Origin: Asparagopsis taxiformis
Lineage: Eukaryota > Rhodophyta > Florideophyceae > Bonnemaisoniales > Bonnemaisoniaceae
Length of the DNA stretch: 64,000 nucleotides
Assembly: GCA_030407315.1 (NCBI GenBank)
Contig: JALQPE010002307.1
Location: 62,001 to 126,000 of the forward strand
Direction: 5' to 3'
Of the stretch, positions 38,472 through 48,235 are shown one piece after another; position 1 is the first letter of the stretch, and the number at the start of each line of letters is the position of its first letter. A model generated the notes under the pieces. The model saw only the letters and a list, made by a program, of their open reading frames with translations. It made no database searches and had not been told where the DNA came from. The position numbers were made by a program, and so were the translations under genes.

Positions 38472-41400
38472 CTAATTCCATGCTCTAAACGCTGTCCCAT
38501 AATGAACGTAGAGCTCCTGCCCCGGACGGATATCGCGGATTGCACGTACTACAATGATCTTCGGATTTTCTAGGTCCTTCGCCTTGAGCTTCTTCCCCGT
38601 CGAACCGCTGCTGTAGTTCTCGACAAACTCGACGTTGGCCATCCGCCTGGTGTCTTCCGCCGGAGTGTCCTCACCTCGCAAATACCGCGGGTCGTTGATG
38701 AACTGCGCCGAACAGAACGGAGCCGGAACAATCCAAATTGGATGCTCGATGTTTTCGTCGTCCTCCGCTGTTGCATACAGCTTGATGGCATACATCAAGA
38801 ATGTTTCCTTCGTTATCGCCATGTGACCCTCTCCGTACGCGAACCTCATCGACTCCTTGCTCATATCAGAGTACACAACAGTTCCGTAGTATGCACATAC
38901 TTCGTCGCCAACATTAAATGTCTGTTCAGCGAAGAGCCCTCTTCCTGCATTTGGATGCTTAATCAGCGATGGTCGAACGCTCAATTTTTTCGCAACACAA
39001 TCGTGTGCCCGCATCACGCGAGGGTTTTCAGTTTGCAACCAGCGGCGCAGGGAAGGTGGCCAATAATGTACCGGTTTTTCCATGTGCTCGTGCGACGCAA
39101 TCGACTCTGGGCACAGCTGCCAGAGGTACTGCCGAATATATTTCGGGAACCTCTGGTACAGGGGAAGGCCAGGTGGGGGTTCGATGATCCTGCGTTCCCT
39201 CTGCGTACGCATCGTGACAGAGGGGGACGCCAAGAACTTCTCAGCACTCTGTTTCGCTTCTGTCGTGACCCTCATGTCAGTGTTGTTTGAAAGAATTACA
39301 CGTGACATGACTGCACACAGCTTTGGAAGCGATCGTGCCACACACAATTTGTCCATGTCACTGCCGACGAAAACACGGTGCTCAGGCAAGCTCATAGCTG
39401 CTTTTCCCGTTGCGAAAGTGCCAGAGAATGGATCGACAACAATATCACCAGGCTGTGAATGCTGGCTGATCAACTCCATCATGAGAGCGACGCTCTTCTG
39501 CTCTGCACGAACTCTGACCGTAGCACCGGTTGTGCTCCTTGTTCGCCACACCATCTCATTCGAATCGATGGCGGGCATATTGATGGTGACGTTGCACCAC
39601 GCCGGGTACGTGCCGTCCATGTATCCGTGGTTCCTATAGGCCACCATCTCGCTTCCGGTCTTGAACGGAACACCTCGCTTCCAGAAGTGGATAGCGACCT
39701 CTGCCATGTTCATGCGTTGGTACCTCTTCCGCCCCGGCATTTGATAGAGGTGCCCAGGTAGTCGGACAAACAACAGAGGTACCTCGTCAACGAAGAAAAC
39801 TGAATTCCGAACGACGTCCTCCTCCTCCTCGTCCTCCTCCTCATCCGCACTTTCTTCGCCACTGTGCTGCGATGCTTCGGAGTCCGAATTCATGGACGTA
39901 ACCTCTTCTTCATCCGACCCGTCATCACTGGCAGCAGCATCGGTTGGGCCTTCTGACTGCGGTCCTTTGTACGTTTCCAAGTAATGGAACCATTCGTAGA
40001 ACTGCAAAACGGAGCAGAACACGATGCCGTGGCCACCGGGGCGCAACAGCTCGTCAAACACTTCGATGCTAGCCTGCATATCTTCTGCAGTTAGCCTGTC
40101 GTACGAAGAGTTGGAATCGTTCCTCTTACGACGAACATTGTAGGGCGGATCAGTCAGAATGAGCTGAACGTTGCCCGTGATGGGCACGTGTTCTCGGCTC
40201 TCGTCGGCACTGACCAAATCTTCGAAAGGGACGTCGTACACCCGGCAATACTGACTCATTTTCGAAAGAAAGTCCTTTGCGAGAGCCTGCCCTTCACTTT
40301 CCTGCTCTTCTGTCGCATGGGGTGACGGTGACGGGGGAGACGGCCCTTGGGCAGTAAGACTGGTCCTCCCAGGTCCAAGTTGAAGCCTGGTTGTGTGTCT
40401 TGTCGACGGAACCAAACCTCTCCCTCCTGTGTTGCGACGAGTGGGAGTGTCATCAACCGGCTTGGGGACCTTTTCTGCGTCCGCGGCTTGTGGTGCCGGG
40501 CGGAGGACAGCCATAACGTCTTCGTCGAGGGTGTCAAAGTACGCTGGCAGCTTGTCCGGATTTCCGCTTGACAAGTATATTTCCAGCGCCCCCCAGCGGT
40601 CGGACTCCGGCCAGGTGTACAGGTCCGGGTTGACGATAAGAAACTGCAACCGGTCGAAGAACTTCCTCACAAGGTCCCTAAATGCACTGTGCTGCGCACT
40701 GGTTCTTGTCTCTACTTTTCCACCATATCCATCAGGATGAGATAGGGGAGCTTTGTCGTGGTAGAGATCTAGCTTCTGCTCCATCGGTGCGAATAGACCT
40801 TCATCGAGCACGTCAAACCAATGCTCACTGCTGTCGAAAATGATGTACGGCGCCATCAACTCTTCGAAGCTGGAAAACTTTGCGGCGAAGGCCACATCGG
40901 TCCAAGCATGGTATAAAACTTGAACCACGTAACAAGCTCGATTAGTGCTTTTCCGATGGGCTGGGACGCGTGCGGCTTCGTTCCCCTCTTCGGCCGCGTC
41001 GCCTATTCGGCGACGCGGCAGGTTCTTGTTGTGATTTCGGATGATAGACAACGCTTGGAAATACATCAATACCTCGAACGTTTCCGGTGGAGCAAGAACG
41101 AAGGCGCTTGGTTCCCCGCGCTGCGGCGCCTGTAGTGGCGAAGGAAGCATGTTACATCCAATAAGGAAGGTCTGCGGCACGATCCCAGAAAGGATGCAGT
41201 GCTCAACCCATTGCCCGATACGCTCATCCTGTCTTGAAAACTCGGCAATCGGTAATGCCAGACGAACAATCTGCTTGGCTCGCTCAACGTTCATCTCTGC
41301 CATGACGATTTCGGCAACATCCGCCTCGACTCCAGCATTCTTCGAACGACCGCTGAAGGACATGCTGAGTCGACCTTGCAGCGCCAGAAATTGTTCTTCC

Positions 41401-41669
41401 GTGCCCTGCGCAACCCAAGCGCCAAGGTCCGCGTATGTGAAACCTCCCGGCTTGTCCGTCAAGTCTGCGAAACTTGAGTGGGCGAATAAATCCAGCAAGA
41501 GGCGGAGGAAGTCTTTGCCAGCGAGAGTAGTTTCGCGGGCGGCGCGACCTACGTTTCGACGTGTACCCATGTCACTAGAATCCTCCCAAGGGCTAGCGGG
41601 TTCGCGCAGAATTGGCACGGTTGCGTCGTCAACGATCGGATTGCTGTTGCGCCTGCGCTTATTCGTCAT
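38472..41669 (-). CDS. DNA N4/N6 methyltransferase fused to a SET domain (element 1)
   Basis: A 1065-residue intact frame. Residues 1-400 are helical and unassigned. A beta-class methyltransferase of the N6/N4 type (Pfam 01555-like) spans about 500-790. Motif IV is DPPY (507-510), then LLRPGGHGIVF. A highly acidic insertion (about 575-618) follows, then R(A)EQKS..LMMELISQHSQPGDIVVDPFSG with motif I (748-751). DPPY before FSGT is the permuted order of this class. A SET domain occupies 895-1063: AGRGLFAEQ, CAYYGTVV, FINDP (990-994), GQELYVHYG (1052-1058). DPP(Y) classes methylate exocyclic amines (6mA or 4mC); SET domains methylate protein lysines, often histones. Both active sites look complete. 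Likely nuclear. Ancestry looks bacterial or phage for the methyltransferase half. Confidence 0.9.
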   Translation of the reverse strand: MTNKRRRNSNPIVDDATVPILREPASPWEDSSDMGTRRNVGRAARETTLAGKDFLRLLLDLFAHSSFADLTDKPGGFTYADLGAWVAQGTEEQFLALQGRLSMSFSGRSKNAGVEADVAEIVMAEMNVERAKQIVRLALPIAEFSRQDERIGQWVEHCILSGIVPQTFLIGCNMLPSPLQAPQRGEPSAFVLAPPETFEVLMYFQALSIIRNHNKNLPRRRIGDAAEEGNEAARVPAHRKSTNRACYVVQVLYHAWTDVAFAAKFSSFEELMAPYIIFDSSEHWFDVLDEGLFAPMEQKLDLYHDKAPLSHPDGYGGKVETRTSAQHSAFRDLVRKFFDRLQFLIVNPDLYTWPESDRWGALEIYLSSGNPDKLPAYFDTLDEDVMAVLRPAPQAADAEKVPKPVDDTPTRRNTGGRGLVPSTRHTTRLQLGPGRTSLTAQGPSPPSPSPHATEEQESEGQALAKDFLSKMSQYCRVYDVPFEDLVSADESREHVPITGNVQLILTDPPYNVRRKRNDSNSSYDRLTAEDMQASIEVFDELLRPGGHGIVFCSVLQFYEWFHYLETYKGPQSEGPTDAAASDDGSDEEEVTSMNSDSEASQHSGEESADEEEDEEEEDVVRNSVFFVDEVPLLFVRLPGHLYQMPGRKRYQRMNMAEVAIHFWKRGVPFKTGSEMVAYRNHGYMDGTYPAWCNVTINMPAIDSNEMVWRTRSTTGATVRVRAEQKSVALMMELISQHSQPGDIVVDPFSGTFATGKAAMSLPEHRVFVGSDMDKLCVARSLPKLCAVMSRVILSNNTDMRVTTEAKQSAEKFLASPSVTMRTQRERRIIEPPPGLPLYQRFPKYIRQYLWQLCPESIASHEHMEKPVHYWPPSLRRWLQTENPRVMRAHDCVAKKLSVRPSLIKHPNAGRGLFAEQTFNVGDEVCAYYGTVVYSDMSKESMRFAYGEGHMAITKETFLMYAIKLYATAEDDENIEHPIWIVPAPFCSAQFINDPRYLRGEDTPAEDTRRMANVEFVENYSSGSTGKKLKAKDLENPKIIVVRAIRDIRPGQELYVHYGTAFRAWN

Positions 41670-41996
41670 AATGGAATGAGTGGAAATTCGGTACAGGATG
41701 GCGACCGCTCGGCGAGACAGTCAAATTTGACGACGTATCTCGTGACGTTTGCACTCTTTCGTGAGGAACACTGGTTGATATCGAACGGAACAGAGTATAC
41801 GGGTACACAGCACTGGAAAGGTCTTGAAACCCGTAACCGGTGTAGGTAATAAGTTGTGACGGATACGTGGTAGAGAAAAAATTTTAAAAAGATTGTGATT
41901 CCCTGCCTTTGAGTGTTGTACTGCAAGGCCGCCAGTCACATAGGTTGTCACAGGTGCATCACGCTTACCAGGTGAGCGACATCCGGACGGCCACTG

Positions 41997-42184
41997 GACA
42001 TGGGGATGTCCAGCTCAGATGCATTGCTGGCCAGCCCAGAAATTCTACAATTTCGGGCAGAAAAAATATTGCAAAAAACATCGATTTCGGCGGTCGATTG
42101 TGCCGTACGGCACACCCCCATCTCAAAAACATGTTCACATGTGCATGTTTTTGAGAATAGCCCAAATTTTAATTCAAATCAGGA
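41997..42184 (+). repeat. Internal ~190-bp repeat, copy B
   Basis: Same block as copy A in plus orientation: GGATGTCCAGCTCAGATG start, GTGCCGTACGGCAC palindrome, long hairpin, CAAATTTTAATTCAAATCAG end. Located about 330 bases upstream of the methyltransferase-SET start, in the opposite orientation to that gene. Confidence 0.85.
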
Positions 42185-42439
42185 TGCAGATATTCGTCTT
42201 CTAGCATTGTCAGAACACATTCGTATAACCACATTTGGAGAACCTGAGCCCAGAGCTATCGGTTTTGGCGGGAGCTAAGCCATATCTCATATAATCAGTA
42301 ACTACTTCCCGCCAGCTGAGTGGTGGAACCCCTGCTATTTCTACCAACGAGACATACGGGGTGTCAACTCGGCAATCGTATATGATTTGGGTGCTAAATT
42401 TATTCAAGAGACGAATGGGCTTCGAAAAGGAGCCCAACA

Positions 42440-42910
42440 ACGTCTTCTTGTGATCCATGGGTATAGGACTATTCTATTCTTCTCCAGGCTTCCACCGTAG
42501 CCGCCTCCTCCGCCTCCGTTAATGGAAAGAATATCCGAACCGCACCTCAACATGTTCTTCTTGTGATCCATGGGTACTGACATCTCACATGCTCTCCAGG
42601 CTTCCACCGTAGCCGCCTCCTCCGCCTCCGTTAATGGATCGAATATCCGAACCGGACCTGAACATGCTTTTCTCTCATCCATGGGTACTGACATCTCCAA
42701 GATGTGAGTCACATGTTCTCCAGGCTTCCTCCGTAGCCGCCTCCTCCGCCTCCGTTAATGGATCGAATATCCGAACCGGACCTGAACATGTTTTTCTTCT
42801 CATCCATGGGTACTGACATCTCACATGTTCAACATGTGAGATGTCAGTACCGGAGAAGTTCTCCGGGCTTCCTCCGTAGCCACCTCCTCCACCTCCGTCT
42901 GTGGGAATCA
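42440..42910 (+). repeat. ~110-130-bp tandem repeats with a 39-bp near-perfect palindrome
   Basis: Four units share CATCCATGGGTACTGACATC, a CTCCAGGCTTCC(A/T)CCGTAGCC segment, CTCCTCCGCCTCCGTTAATG and ATATCCGAACCGGACCTGAA. The last unit forms a palindrome at 42811-42849: TACTGACATCTCACATGTT and its inverted partner, mismatched only at the centre. Confidence 0.8.
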
Positions 42911-43364
42911 ACACAATATCACCACTGCGTCTTACCTCACATCCACATCTCTCCGGGATGAAAACGGACGGACGACATAGGGTTTGTAGACGTTTAGAAT
43001 CTTGTTAGAAAAAAGTAAACGAAAGAGAACTTCTCTTTCATTGAATGACATCTCGTCCCTGTCGCAATATGTTCCATTTTCAATTTCTCGGGTTGCACAC
43101 CCATCATGGGTGATCAAGGCCTGGATCGAACCCTCCGAGGGTCTTCGATGGATAGGACAGATAGTGGAAGGCTTTTAAGCCTGTGACCAAGCGGCTATTG
43201 ATTAATCAATTAATTGGTTGGAGGAAGGAAATTACAGAGGAAATATAGCTGAGTACGGTGCTCGCGATAGCTGTTAGGTTAAAGTCAAATATGTTTTTCG
43301 ATTATTTTTCGTACGGAAATGCCTTGCAAAAGACGATCCTTTGTCGTTCTCCTGGAGGGAGTCC

Positions 43365-43453
43365 GATTGTGCCGTACGGCACACCCCCATCTCAAAAACA
43401 TGTTCACATGTGCATGTTTTTGAGAATAGCCCAAATTTTAATTCAAATCAGGG
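43365..43453 (+). repeat. Internal repeat, copy C (half unit)
   Basis: Only the downstream half is present: GTGCCGTACGGCAC, CACCCCCATCTCAAAAACAT, the hairpin and the AATTTTAATTCAAATCAGG end. Essentially identical to copies A, B and D over this part. Confidence 0.85.
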
Positions 43454-43757
43454 TGTCTAATTTGGCCACAACGGCCCCAGGAACCGGCCGCCGCCCCGAG
43501 CGGGGTCATCACTGGCTTCTGTAAGCACTAACTGTGAGGCTAAATGGCGCCGAAAGATGGGTCGATTCCAGGCTTCAAGCCTAAGTTATGCTAGGGAGAA
43601 ATCTTCTTCCGTGTTTCATCATGGTCCCGCCTTACTCCCTCAACAGAAACACTACTCACCCATCACGTTACTCATATTCCGTGCACTTTATATTAGTAGT
43701 GAACCCGCCTGCTTAGTTGCTGCAATGCGTGGATGTAGGCAGCACACGACCAACCTG

Positions 43758-43954
43758 AAATGGACGTCCGGTGGATGTCCATCTCAGATGCACTGCTGGC
43801 CAGCCCAGAAATTCTAAAATTTCGGGCACAAAAAATCTTGCAAAAATCAACGATTTGGGCGGGTCGATTGTGCCGTACGGCACACCCCCATCTCAAAAAC
43901 ATGTTCACATGTGCATGTTTTTGAGAATAGCCCAAATTTTAACTCAAATCAGGG
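43758..43954 (+). repeat. Internal ~200-bp repeat, copy D
   Basis: A full unit starting AAATGGACGTCCGGTGGATG and ending AACTCAAATCAGG. It lies about 350 bases upstream of the ParB-like gene, in the same orientation. The first part carries the GGACGTCC motif found in the element ends. Confidence 0.85.
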
Positions 43955-44301
43955 TGTTCCCCGGATAAAGGGGTGCTCGCAGCCGCCCCAAAAGCCGCCT
44001 AGCTTGACAGCTGTAATTTTAACACATTACACATCAAGGACACTGCCTGCTTCACGCCACCTCGTCAGGTTTCGAGAGCCCGACTCGGGCCCGTTCCGAA
44101 CGGACACTCACATCTCGATTGCCTGTCTTGCATTCCAGCGGTCACGATAGGTGTGTACCTAACAAAATTTCGGTTGTATTGTGTTATTATTTCCAGCGAT
44201 TGGCGTTCACGACCATTCTTCAACTTAACGTGAAACATACCATCCACATCACTCGAATACGTCAACGTCAACCATCTCTTTTCCTTTCCAACTCAACAAC
44301 C

Positions 44302-45912
44302 ATGGCGGATACGCATTTCAGCAGTTTGTTTTCAACGGTTTGCGGCGATCAAGTGAGCGCGTCAGCGGAGTCGCGCGGACTCAAGCGCGGCGTCGATGTC
44401 GACTTGTTTGCGGACGTGGACGGTGCGGCTGTGCATATTGGGACGGCTTCGGTGAGCACTGCTGGTGGCGATGTTGGCCTTCCGCGCACGCTGCACAACC
44501 ACAAGCTGCCGGAAACCGACGAGGCGGACTATATCGTCGTGCGCAACATTGCGACTAAGGACAAGTTCAAGGACCTCCCGTTCCCGTACATGTTTGATGG
44601 CGCCGAGGGACCGCCGGAGACGATGGGTGGAGCATACGCCGCGGCGTTTTACCCTTGGGATACTCGGATGATGCGCCCCGCTGCGGAGGATGGCCCTAGC
44701 GACATTCGTACCCCTGCTGCAGCGTCAAACTTCAACGCAGCGACGAACCAGGCCAGCTCGGGACGGATGCCCAGTACCGGTCCAGCAGGCGAAATCACTG
44801 GTTCGGGGGGTACGAAGCATCCAGCACGCTCCGTCCCGGTTTCGGGAGGCACGAAGCGCCCTGCTCGCTCTGCCAGAGCCTCCAGTGGAGGCACGAAGCA
44901 CCCTGCTCGCTCCAACGTCACCGAAGCTACTACGCAGGACGTAACCGAGGTGGACGACGAACCGGAGGTGGCGGAAAGCATTCGTGAGCAGCAGGGGACG
45001 CAAATTACGGTGCCCAAGTTTGTGACGTCGGATTACGTCGGAGAAGGAGCGACTGTGTTGGTGAGGCAGCTAGTGGAACCGGCCGTGACCCTTCGGGATG
45101 TGAAAGAAGACCACGTGGAGGACCTGCGCAACAATATGTTGGCTGTGGGGTATGTGAGCTCTTCGCGTATCACTGTGACGGTGCTGAGGTCGCAGAACAC
45201 GCATCTGTCCGCCGACACGCGTCTGTTCCAGAATGGCAAATTCCATGCCAATGCGAACGTGACCGTGATCGACGGACTGCATCGTCTCAATGCTATGCAT
45301 AGCATTGCGGATGACTTCACGCGCCTCACCCGTATGCACAGAACCAAGCTGCCACAGGACGCAAACCGCTTGCGCTGGGTTACTCAGCCTCTGGATGTGT
45401 ACTACCTTCGCCGCAAGGACGACAGTGATCTTCAGCCTCATGAGATCATCCACAAGAGTGCAGAGTCGAACCATACGACTGGGACGCAACTGACGGAGCG
45501 CTCCCTGGTTCGAATCTTGTCGTCCATCCAGCAGTTCATCCGTACGATTGCTGTTGCAAACAACGTGGAAAACGCTGGCGACTTGCGTGAGTCTGATGTC
45601 ATCCGAACATTGTTCGAGGCGCAGTTCATGGGGATGATGAATTCAACGAACACGGCTCGGCGGTGGACGCGTTTGGCTATAGCAACGCTGAAGCATCCTG
45701 TTCTCGACGACGTGTTGCGTGAGCTGAACAATTCCGAGCGCCGCAACGAGATTGGGATAACGCACCTGGACCACAAGATAGTGCGCGAGTTGCTGGAAGA
45801 AAACTTTGTCTTCGTCTTGCGTGGTCTTTCGGAGTACTTGAACCCTGCTCATGGCGGACGTCCGGATGGACGCTTTGACGTGAACGACTTTATACATACG
45901 TCCGTCGCGTGA
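44302..45912 (+). CDS. ParB-like (ParB/Srx fold) protein of element 1
   Basis: 536 residues from the ATG at 44302 (ACAACCATGG, a good eukaryotic context; the frame is open upstream to 44119). An N-terminal 100 residues is unassigned. A Pro/Ala/Ser linker follows with three SGGTKHPARS-type repeats (44,800-44,920). The ParB-like domain spans about 235-340: EPAVTLRDVKEDHVEDLRNNM, then VTVIDGLHRLNAM at about residues 320-332, the DGxHR signature. In bacteria and phages this domain is often joined to N6/N4 DNA methylases, and in ParB it binds CTP. That pairing fits the methyltransferase-SET gene nearby and the ParB-methyltransferase-SET fusion in element 2. Its stop overlaps the opening of the next frame with no gap. 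Confidence 0.75.
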   Translation: MADTHFSSLFSTVCGDQVSASAESRGLKRGVDVDLFADVDGAAVHIGTASVSTAGGDVGLPRTLHNHKLPETDEADYIVVRNIATKDKFKDLPFPYMFDGAEGPPETMGGAYAAAFYPWDTRMMRPAAEDGPSDIRTPAAASNFNAATNQASSGRMPSTGPAGEITGSGGTKHPARSVPVSGGTKRPARSARASSGGTKHPARSNVTEATTQDVTEVDDEPEVAESIREQQGTQITVPKFVTSDYVGEGATVLVRQLVEPAVTLRDVKEDHVEDLRNNMLAVGYVSSSRITVTVLRSQNTHLSADTRLFQNGKFHANANVTVIDGLHRLNAMHSIADDFTRLTRMHRTKLPQDANRLRWVTQPLDVYYLRRKDDSDLQPHEIIHKSAESNHTTGTQLTERSLVRILSSIQQFIRTIAVANNVENAGDLRESDVIRTLFEAQFMGMMNSTNTARRWTRLAIATLKHPVLDDVLRELNNSERRNEIGITHLDHKIVRELLEENFVFVLRGLSEYLNPAHGGRPDGRFDVNDFIHTSVA

Positions 45913-45962
45913 CTGCAATAGCAAATTCTCTGTACGCTGCGTTTGGGCGCCCAAAGAGTATT

Positions 45963-48235
45963 ATGCGCAAGTCATTTCTGAGCACAGAGATGGCAATTGG
46001 GTCGGTTAAGCAGCCGAAGGAGTTGCAATGGCATCTCACCAATGCCATTGCAATGTATAGAGGGGACGACCGGAGCAGTGAGGTTCGAATGCGACGGAGA
46101 ACCACGCGTTTACAGGATTTGGAAACGAACTTGAAAGAGTTTTTCAATCCGACATTGAAGAAGAAGACTAAGGCTCGACGCAAACGCCGCCCTTCTGCTG
46201 CCAATGTGAGACTCACTCACAAGAAGCAGCGGAATGTCGAACATGAGCCTGCTTCGCATGGCATCCGCCGCCGTTCACAGCGACTTCGCTCGACGGGGAG
46301 CACACGCCTCGAGGAAGAAGAGCCGGTTGTGGTACAACAATCCGCCGGGGAAGAAGAGCAGGCCGTTGTTGATAAACCCACCGATCAACAACAAGCCACT
46401 GCTTCCGGTGATGAGGTTGACGAAGACTCCGCCCGTTCCCCCGATTCTGCCGTTGAGATTGTCCCCCAAGATAACCAACGTGCTGGTGCGACTCCCTCCA
46501 ACCAAGAATCTGTCCATACCGCTTCGGACGAGGAAGACAAACAGGGTGCAGACGAGGGCCAAGTCGAAAGCAAGGGGGTCCGCGAAGTGACAATTACATT
46601 CACTGTTCCGGAAGGAGTGGAAGTCGATGAAGACGGTTACATCGTTCGTGACTCTCCTTCTGAACACGACCTCCTGTTCGACGACCGTATGCCATCTCTT
46701 CCTGACGATTTCGAAGACCGAGCCGAAGGGCATCATCTGGCGCAGCGTCCCGCGGACGTCATCGCATCGGTGAGGGTTGGCTGTCTGCCCCCGATTGAGC
46801 TCAGGTTGTTATTGGAGAGTGTGGAAATCGATGAGGAGGGCAGAGAGGTGAGGTATTTGAAGCAAGTGGCGATGGACCCTGTGTTTGAGGGGCTGCATAT
46901 TCCGGAACAACATCGGGCTCGTCATCTTGTTTTGGAGATCGACACCATCTATCCGATGTTTTTCGCAGCGTGGAAGATGGCTGCCAAGGCGATGTGTGAG
47001 CCTACATCGACGTTTCTACCCTCGAGGCTGGACTTCGCCCAGGTTGCGCGAATGTCTACAAGCTGGAAGGATTCGTATGAGGCCGGCACTGGTATGGCGT
47101 ACTTCCACAATTGCCGAACGGAAATCAACGAGCGAGGGTATACGGTGATGCACAATTTCGCGGATGTAAGCTACCTCGATGCGTCGGACAAGTTCCCATT
47201 TGACTTGGGTCTCATGGAAGAAATTCCTAACCAGGAATTGTTTCGGTACTTTTTGGGAACGTGGGAGGGGGAGGAGGTGCACAAGGACCCTGGGAACCGG
47301 CAGCTGTGGAGTCCCATTGTCAATACAGGGGACGATGAAACAGATGAGAAGAACCGGAATGAGGGGAGGGCTCGCTTCACGTCTACGCGCCACTGCCTGG
47401 TTGACTATGCCGAGAACGATGAGACGCATATCGACCGGTTCAAGTTTGTGACGCGGCGAGCCCTGCTGGATGTGTGGTTGGGAATCCTTGTCCGGCTGAT
47501 AGGGCTGGAGGAGTGCGGTTTACCGGGAGAAAAACTTGTCATGCCGGCATCTGGGGGACGGTTTTTGATAACGGGAAAGGGGTGTCCTCGGCAGGTCCCA
47601 CACAATGATTTCCCTGTTCCTCCTCGCGACCGCAAAGATCAACTTCCGGGTTACTTTGTTATTGCCAACGGAGATGACCCATTCCCTATCTGGGTGTGTC
47701 CAGGGTCCCACAAGTACGTCTTTTCCAAAGCGCTGGAATTAGATATGTACGCCAAGACGATGAAGCTGAAAAGGTAATCGTTCCGCCACGTTCAGTCTTC
47801 ATCGGTCACGGCCATGTACAACATGCCGGGGCAGGGCATGTCGACAGAGTTGTGTCACACACGACAACGAGGTATCACACGTATTTCAGGAATGCGTCGT
47901 ATCCGATTCCCGACAATGTTTCGTTTGGTTTCATCAGGCGGTTGGGATTCGAAGAAGAAGTAATCGCCAATGCTCCGCGCCGGTCTGCCAGGCAAAGTCA
48001 ACCGGCACCTGTCAATGTTCGCCACAAGACAGTTGTTCCCATCCCGGTCAAGAAAGATCGTAGGCCGAAGACAGGGCAGCTCGGAATGATGCGGATGAAG
48101 ACGACAGAACCTCGCAAGGATATAATGCACACACGGAGTGGGGCCCCGGTAGTGCCTCTTCTGCCGGGAGAACCTGGATATCTAGTTCACTATCATAGTG
48201 AGGACGAAGAGGAAGAACAGTTTTCCGACGGCTAG
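45963..48235 (+). CDS. 2-oxoglutarate/Fe(II)-dependent dioxygenase of element 1, in two frames
   Basis: Frame 1 (first ATG 45963, stop 47777) has a basic, KR-rich N-terminus, a long acidic Gln/Glu/Asp linker, then a folded half. That half ends with the iron motif PHNDF (HxD at about 47601-47609) and GYFVIANGDDPFPIWVCPGSHKYV. Frame 2 (to 48235) supplies VIVPPRSVFIGHGHVQHAG, with the distal iron histidine near 47822, and TTRYHTYF, with the probable 2OG-binding Arg near 47870, then a basic tail. Together they form one double-stranded beta-helix dioxygenase, the fold of TET/JBP and AlkB enzymes. The frame change may be a 29-nt GT-AG intron (GTACGT...ATTAG), whose removal gives GSHKYVRQDDEAEKVIVPP, or a one-base lesion. 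Substrate unknown; oxidation of modified bases is a reasoned guess. Confidence 0.65.
47717..47745 (+). other. Possible 29-nt mini-intron or insertion in the dioxygenase
   Basis: The segment begins GTACGTC and ends GGAATTAG. Removing it joins CCCACAA to ATATGTACGCC and merges the two frames into one reading frame across the dioxygenase core. It is far shorter than the other introns inferred here (87-144 nt), so an indel is at least as likely. Confidence 0.35.

Larger units (their letters stand above)
41670..44301. other. Non-coding region of element 1 between the methyltransferase-SET and ParB genes
   Basis: A 2.6-kb divergent promoter region holding three internal-repeat copies and a ~110-bp tandem array, annotated separately. 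Short frames within are generated by the repeats and are not called. Confidence 0.6.

Noticed and set aside
41091..41679. Long plus-strand frames opposite the methyltransferase-SET gene
   Set aside because: They mirror the codon structure of the minus-strand gene and carry no domain.
44119..44301. Upstream extension of the ParB-like protein to 44119
   Set aside because: The ATG at 44302 has a far better initiation context, and the extension looks like leader sequence.
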